Assembly: GCA_905211645.1 (NCBI GenBank)
Contig: CAJMBK010000014.1
Coordinates: 1-8,358 of the forward strand
Direction: 5' to 3'
DNA: 8,358 nt
DNA from: an uncultured Caryophanales bacterium
GTDB taxonomy: Bacteria; Bacillota_I; Bacilli_A; RFN20; CAG-288
Positions 4,729 through 8,358 of the stretch are shown here, piece after piece (position 1 is the first letter of the stretch; every line of letters begins with the position of its first letter). Made by a program: the position numbers and the translations under genes. The notes under the pieces were generated by a model. That model did no database searches and was not told where the DNA came from. It saw only the letters and a program-made list of their open reading frames with translations.

Positions 4729-6798
4729 TTAGTCATCCTGAATTTCACTGTTACTAATTGTAGCAGATGGAATGTACTCAGTAATCTTAGTTTTAACAAT
4801 ATTTATAATTTCATCTAAATCCATGTTGGAGAATGTGACAGCAGCTGCAGAGAAGTGTCCTCCACCACCCATTCTGAATTTTTCAATAACTTGTTGGCAG
4901 TTGATGGAACCATCTGATCTAGCAGAAAGTTTGTATGTAGCTTGGTCAACTCTACCTAAAACAAAGCAAGCTTTTGTACCTCTAATTGAAACTGCTTCTT
5001 GTGCGACAATTGCGAGTAAAGATGAGTCAACAATTTCACCTGAATCATCGATGCAGAGCATGACATCAGTAACAGGAGTTTGTGCGTCTGCAATAAGTTT
5101 TGTCTTGTAAAGGAAAACATCCATATCTTCCTTTAAATAGTTATCGGCAATTCTTGGAGAAGCACCTAAACTTCTTAAATAACTTGAAGCATCAAAAGTT
5201 AATGATGTAGTTTTATTTCTGTAGTGATTTGTGTCGAGCAAGATACCAGAAAGCATCAAATTAGCAGTCTTTTCATCGATTGGAATTCTCTTAGTTGCTT
5301 GTTGCATGAATGAAGCAAGAATTTCACAGGTTGATGAAGCGTTGACATCGATATGAGTGAAAACAGTATTCTTAATTGTTGATTCATTCATGATATGATG
5401 GTCGATGACAATGATGTTACTATCAGATGGAATAAGTTTTCCGACCATAGCTTGTTCTCTTGAGTTGCAGTCGACAATAACAACTAAAGTGCCGTTTTCA
5501 TGCTTTTCATTTGGAGAAATCTGAGTGGTAGTTTCTCTATCTTCGTACTCTTCATCCTCTTCAAAGAAAGAAGCAATTTCATCAAGTTGAATAAAGATTT
5601 TATCTCTTAAATCATATTGGGCTTTAATGACTCTTCTAACTGTGTAATCGACAAGTTTCTCTTCGAAAACGATACGGGAAGGTATCTCAGCACTGTCGCA
5701 GATTGCTTTGATAGCAAAGCAAGCACCAATAGCGTCGAAGTCTGCTTGTCTATGACCCATGATAAGAACTCTTCTTGCATGGGAAATATTCAAAATCAAA
5801 CTGTCAGCCTTCATACGAAGTTTAACTTTATTAGTTGAAGATCTAAGTTCAGTCTTACCACCATAGAAAGCAAGTGGCATGTTGTAAGGAGCAACACAAG
5901 CTTGGTCACCACCTCTGGAAAGAGCAACTTCAATAGCTTTATTTGCTAAGTCAGAAAGGGTGATAAAATCGGATGTACCGAATGATAAACCGATGGAAAT
6001 TGTGAAGCCGTCCTTGTCAATTTGTTTAACTTCATCCAAGATGGAAAAGTGAGTATTGATTAAATTATCAAAGTGTTTTTTCTGGATGATAAAAAAGTAT
6101 GTGTCTGATCTAACAAGTTTCAACAAGGCTTTGAAAGGCTTGAAGAAATCAACTAAAGTCTTTCTGGTTGTGAGCAAAATCTCATTGAATTTTGCTTCAT
6201 CCATAGTTTGTTGGACTTCCTGATAGTTATCTAAAATTAGGTAACCAACAACAGGTCTTTCATTGTTGTAAAGGTTGTAGACGTTTTCAATTTCAGAGTT
6301 ATCCTTCAAGATGTAAAGATTTGCTGAAGGAATGTATTCAACCTTGTAAGGTTTGTTATTCTTATAAATTGTGATTGAAGTAACTTGAGAATTCTTGAGC
6401 TTAGCAAATTCCGAGTTGCAATCAGTAATCTTCATGTCGAGAATATCGAAATCGTTATGAAGATATTCACTAACCCAGATAACAGTGTCATTTTTATCGG
6501 TCAAAATGAGTCCGATTTGACCGAATTGATAAGCCTCTTCAACGTCGGAAGAAACGATGTCAACCGCTTTGATTGCGTTCTCATTTTTTGTCTTTAAGAT
6601 TTTATTCAAAGAGTAGACTGTGTAGAAGATAAAACCGATGAGATAAACCAAGAAAACGATGATGAAAACATAGTAAAAAATGTAGAAGTTTGGAGTATCA
6701 GAATAGATGTGTAAAATAGCAAAAACAAGGATTAAAGCTAGGGAGCCAAATCCGAATATGCATTGTAATATAAGTAGGTTTTTTATCTTTTTTAACAT
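4729..6798 (-). CDS. gdpP: Cyclic-di-AMP phosphodiesterase GdpP (membrane DHH-DHHA1 protein)
   Basis: Membrane-anchored enzyme that hydrolyses c-di-AMP to pApA, and so influences potassium/osmotic balance and cell-wall stress resistance. At 689 aa it is slightly longer than Bacillus GdpP. Order: two membrane helices (about 8-30 and 38-63), a PAS-like domain (about 85-165), a degenerate GGDEF domain (about 180-305, ending in the family SRGGDQ), then the DHH domain with GHRQADFDAIG (H349, D353, D355), VDCN (D443) and IDHH (465-468), LLDT (D522), and DHHA1 with the substrate loop MGGGGH (643-648). All expected manganese ligands are present, so it should be active. An acidic stretch at 411-422, followed by a polar segment to about 435, enlarges a DHH loop. 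AGGAG lies upstream of the ATG. It is the first gene of the operon, read from the divergent promoter region. Confidence 0.96.
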   Translation of the reverse strand: MLKKIKNLLILQCIFGFGSLALILVFAILHIYSDTPNFYIFYYVFIIVFLVYLIGFIFYTVYSLNKILKTKNENAIKAVDIVSSDVEEAYQFGQIGLILTDKNDTVIWVSEYLHNDFDILDMKITDCNSEFAKLKNSQVTSITIYKNNKPYKVEYIPSANLYILKDNSEIENVYNLYNNERPVVGYLILDNYQEVQQTMDEAKFNEILLTTRKTLVDFFKPFKALLKLVRSDTYFFIIQKKHFDNLINTHFSILDEVKQIDKDGFTISIGLSFGTSDFITLSDLANKAIEVALSRGGDQACVAPYNMPLAFYGGKTELRSSTNKVKLRMKADSLILNISHARRVLIMGHRQADFDAIGACFAIKAICDSAEIPSRIVFEEKLVDYTVRRVIKAQYDLRDKIFIQLDEIASFFEEDEEYEDRETTTQISPNEKHENGTLVVIVDCNSREQAMVGKLIPSDSNIIVIDHHIMNESTIKNTVFTHIDVNASSTCEILASFMQQATKRIPIDEKTANLMLSGILLDTNHYRNKTTSLTFDASSYLRSLGASPRIADNYLKEDMDVFLYKTKLIADAQTPVTDVMLCIDDSGEIVDSSLLAIVAQEAVSIRGTKACFVLGRVDQATYKLSARSDGSINCQQVIEKFRMGGGGHFSAAAVTFSNMDLDEIINIVKTKITEYIPSATISNSEIQDD

Positions 6799-6894
6799 GT
6801 CTTTCTCCTGGTATTATCAACTATTATATTATTTCAAAATATTATAAAATATCAAATAGATTATAAATCTAATATATGTCTTCAAGGAGAAAAG
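6799..6894. promoter_or_regulatory. Divergent promoter region between gdpP and the tsaC-rpiB fusion
   Basis: This 96-bp, very AT-rich spacer carries both ribosome binding sites (AGGAG for gdpP; AAGGAG at 6885-6890 for the plus-strand gene). It must therefore contain two outward promoters. On the minus strand TATAAT (6823-6828) is a good -10, but its best -35 (TTGATA, 6850-6855) is 21 bases away, so the pair is uncertain. Several TATAAA/TAATAT hexamers are available for the plus strand. A 15-bp palindrome, TAGATT-ATA-AATCTA (6857-6871), lies between them and might be an operator. There are no TTATCCACA-like DnaA boxes. Confidence 0.5.
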
Positions 6895-7971
6895 ATGGCT
6901 AATATTGTTAATATGGATGAAGTTTCAAAATTTGAGGAATTGAAGGAAGCTCTTGAGAAAGGCGGCGTCATCGCTTTCCCAACTGAAACTGTCTATGGTT
7001 TATGCTGCAAATTTGATTCAGTAGAAGGGTTTGAAAAGATTGCTGAAATCAAAGGCAGAGATGTCAATAAACCATGTCAAGTTATGACTCATTCACTCGA
7101 ATTTTTTGAAAAGTATACAAATGTTAATTCCAACGAGTTGAGAGTTGCAAACAGATTCATGCCTGGCCCCCTCACGTTGATTGTTCATGGCAAGAAAGAT
7201 ATGCTTCCAGCTCAAGCAGTCAACAAGGATTACGGTGTCGGTGTCCGCATTCCTAAGTATGACAAGCTTTTAAACCTTTTGAAGTATCTTGACTTCCCAG
7301 TCTTGACAACTTCTGTCAATAAGAGTGGTGAAAAACCATTGGAAGATGTCTTTGATATCGTCAAAGATTTCGGACCACGTTTAGATGCAATCTTAGTTGA
7401 TGATGATATCGTCTATTCCGATATTCCTTCCACAGTTTGTGATTTGACTAACGGTCAAGTTAAGATTATCCGCATAGGTTCAATCACTTTGGAAGATATC
7501 GAAAGAGTTATTCTCAGAAATAGAGAAATCAAGACCATCTACATAGGTAATGACAACGGTGCTTACGAAACTAAATTGAGTTTGATGAATCACCTTGTCA
7601 AAGAAGGTTACAATGTTGTTAACCTCGGTTGTGATACTTTAGATAGAGTTGATTATCCTGATTACGCTTTTGCTGTCAGCGAGAAAGTTGCTAAAGATCC
7701 AACTTCACGTGGTATTGTTATCTGCAAATCTGGTGAAGGCGTTTCTATCGCTGCAAATAAAGTCAAAGGAATCCGTTGTGGTATTTGCTACAACAAGGAA
7801 GTTGCAGAAAAAATTGTTCAACATAATAATTGCAACATTGCTGCTTTTGGCGCAAGTTACTTCACTGAAGAAGAAATTGCTAAGATGTGCGATATCTATC
7901 TTTGTGCAGAATTTGAAGGTGGTCGTCACCAAAGAAGAATCGATAAAATCGATAATTACGTTAACGAATAA
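6895..7971 (+). CDS. Fusion of threonylcarbamoyl-AMP synthase (TsaC/YrdC) and RpiB-type sugar-phosphate isomerase
   Basis: Two domains in one 358-aa protein. Residues 1-205 are a TsaC/YrdC-type enzyme, which makes threonylcarbamoyl-AMP from Thr, bicarbonate and ATP for the t6A modification of ANN-decoding tRNAs. Motifs: PTETVYGL (29-36), KGRDVNKP (53-60), PGPLT (90-94), SVN (140-142), STVCD (179-183). The C-terminal Sua5 domain is absent. Residues about 212-350 match RpiB/LacAB (ribose-5-phosphate isomerase B): YIGND (216-220), DYPDYA (253-258), ICKSGEGVSIAANK (276-289, with the catalytic-position C277), HNNCN (310-314) and EFEGGRHQRR (339-348). The usual Asp-His near the start of RpiB is Asp-Asn here (D220, N221). 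Bacillus keeps these as separate nearby genes (ywlC, ywlF), so a fusion is plausible. I see no frame change or internal start with a ribosome binding site. AAGGAG lies five bases before the ATG, and a terminator follows immediately. Confidence 0.93.
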   Translation: MANIVNMDEVSKFEELKEALEKGGVIAFPTETVYGLCCKFDSVEGFEKIAEIKGRDVNKPCQVMTHSLEFFEKYTNVNSNELRVANRFMPGPLTLIVHGKKDMLPAQAVNKDYGVGVRIPKYDKLLNLLKYLDFPVLTTSVNKSGEKPLEDVFDIVKDFGPRLDAILVDDDIVYSDIPSTVCDLTNGQVKIIRIGSITLEDIERVILRNREIKTIYIGNDNGAYETKLSLMNHLVKEGYNVVNLGCDTLDRVDYPDYAFAVSEKVAKDPTSRGIVICKSGEGVSIAANKVKGIRCGICYNKEVAEKIVQHNNCNIAAFGASYFTEEEIAKMCDIYLCAEFEGGRHQRRIDKIDNYVNE

Positions 7972-7976
7972 ATTTG

Positions 7977-8007
7977 AATCCGGCCTCGGTCGGATTTTTC
8001 TTTTTAT
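7977..8007 (+). terminator. Rho-independent terminator of the tsaC-rpiB fusion
   Basis: The stem AATCCGGC / GTCGGATT (8 bp with one G-U pair) closes a CTCG tetraloop and is followed by TTTCTTTTT. It begins five bases after the stop codon and separates this gene from the rRNA operon promoters. Confidence 0.9.
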
Positions 8008-8021
8008 TCGCCTATTATATA

Positions 8022-8071
8022 TAAGGAAAATGAATATCCCTTTTCCTTAAAATTTTATTTATTAAAATTTT
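8022..8071. repeat. Two AT-rich inverted repeats upstream of the rRNA promoters
   Basis: TAAGGAAAA / TTTTCCTTA (8022-8030 with 8041-8049, 10-base loop) and AAAATTTTA / TAAAATTTT (8049-8057 with 8063-8071, 5-base loop) lie back to back. The first could be a secondary terminator hairpin. The second and the A tract after it lie just upstream of the first -35, where an UP-element-like or bent-DNA role would be reasonable. Such repeats also arise by chance in very AT-rich DNA. Confidence 0.35.
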
Positions 8072-8091
8072 GAAAAAAGTGAAATTTGGTG

Positions 8092-8120
8092 TTGACAGCC
8101 AAACTTCGTTTTTATATACT
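8092..8120 (+). promoter_or_regulatory. rRNA operon promoter P1
   Basis: A perfect -35 TTGACA (8092-8097), a 17-base spacer and -10 TATACT (8115-8120) predict a start near A8127. It is preceded by TTGAAAAAAGTG and long A/T tracts, resembling an UP element. It is the first of two tandem promoters, the usual layout for rRNA operons in Bacilli. Confidence 0.85.
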
Positions 8121-8130
8121 TTAATCACCG

Positions 8131-8159
8131 TCTAACGAGGTAAGTATGCCTTGGTTAGA
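8131..8159 (+). other. Hairpin at the 5' end of the P1 transcript
   Basis: TCTAAC (8131-8136) pairs with GTTAGA (8154-8159), and AGG with CCT can extend the stem past a small internal loop. It starts only about four bases after the predicted P1 start, so P1 transcripts, but not P2 transcripts, would begin with this structure. Only a short T-rich stretch (TTTAT) follows, so attenuation is possible but not convincing. Confidence 0.45.
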
Positions 8160-8231
8160 TTTATCAAAACAACCACTTAAATTCAATTAACTTGAACTTC
8201 AATTTGTTCCTTAAAAAGTTGAAAAAAAGTG

Positions 8232-8260
8232 TTGACATTAAAAAGTCGGTTTGAGATAAT
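8232..8260 (+). promoter_or_regulatory. rRNA operon promoter P2
   Basis: TTGACA (8232-8237), a 17-base spacer and GATAAT (8255-8260) predict a start near 8267. It is directly preceded by TTGAAAAAAAGTG (8219-8231), nearly the same element that lies upstream of P1. Confidence 0.85.
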
Positions 8261-8266
8261 ATTAGA

Positions 8267-8358
8267 GTTGCGCCTAAATGACGCAGCACTGGAAAAATTG
8301 TTCTTTGAAAACTGAAAACTACAACACAAATTAAACACTATAAAGTCAATTTATAAGT
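8267..8358 (+). promoter_or_regulatory. rRNA operon leader with boxB-like hairpin and boxA antitermination site
   Basis: A boxB-like stem, GTTGCG / CGCAGC (8267-8272 with 8282-8287), precedes boxA TGTTCTTTGAAAACT (8299-8313), which closely matches the Bacillus rRNA antitermination sequence bound by the NusB-S10 complex. The remainder to the edge is AT-rich leader with a tandem GAAAACT repeat. No 16S sequence is reached, but the 16S gene should start shortly beyond 8358. Confidence 0.85.

Noticed and set aside
6799..6894. Possible replication origin at the point where gene direction switches
   Set aside because: It is AT-rich and the neighbouring genes are origin-proximal in Bacillus, but there are no DnaA-box clusters and no dnaA or dnaN. 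A divergent promoter region explains it.
7649..8050. Plus-strand open frame overlapping the end of the tsaC-rpiB fusion in another frame
   Set aside because: It covers the conserved RpiB motifs out of frame and runs through the terminator. It is a shadow.

Overview
The window is AT-rich DNA from a low-GC Gram-positive-type bacterium (Bacilli, or a Mollicutes-like/Erysipelotrichales-like relative). The evidence is purine-rich AGGAGG-type ribosome binding sites, TTGACA/TATAAT-type promoters, a Bacillus-like rRNA leader with boxA (TGTTCTTTGAAAACT), and the gene order gdpP-rplI-dnaB-walJ-rlmH, which in Bacillus lies near the replication origin. Where I checked Trp codons (DNA methylase, DnaB, GdpP) they are TGG, and every protein gene here ends in TAA, so nothing points to UGA recoding. 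The species cannot be named from the sequence.

Layout, left to right. Positions 19-45 hold a terminator for leftward transcription. Positions 151-1073 (minus) encode a Dam/DpnM-type adenine methylase. Its good ribosome binding site and ATG are one base out of frame with the body of the protein, at an A6 tract. Upstream of it, seven GATC sites lie within 140 bp, in an intergenic region that also has a dyad touching the ribosome binding site. A terminator and a tRNA-Gln(CTG) gene follow, both minus.

From 6798 leftwards to 1475 runs a tight minus-strand operon: gdpP (c-di-AMP phosphodiesterase), rplI (ribosomal protein L9), dnaB (replicative helicase), walJ (metallo-beta-lactamase-fold protein) and rlmH (23S rRNA methyltransferase). 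Gaps range from 13 nt to an 8-nt overlap. The tRNA lies 44 nt after rlmH and may be read from the same transcript.

A 96-bp divergent promoter region separates this operon from a plus-strand gene (6895-7971) that fuses a TsaC/YrdC threonylcarbamoyl-AMP synthase domain to an RpiB-type sugar-phosphate isomerase domain. It ends at a clear terminator. The last 350 bp are the tandem promoters and leader of an rRNA operon whose 16S gene would begin just beyond the right edge.

Most of the window is conserved housekeeping DNA. The unusual part is the methylase locus. A GATC-type methylase combined with an extreme local concentration of GATC, a GATC-armed dyad against the ribosome binding site and a one-base frame offset at an A tract suggests a self-regulated, possibly phase-variable or frameshift-controlled methylation switch. 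The sequence alone does not prove this.
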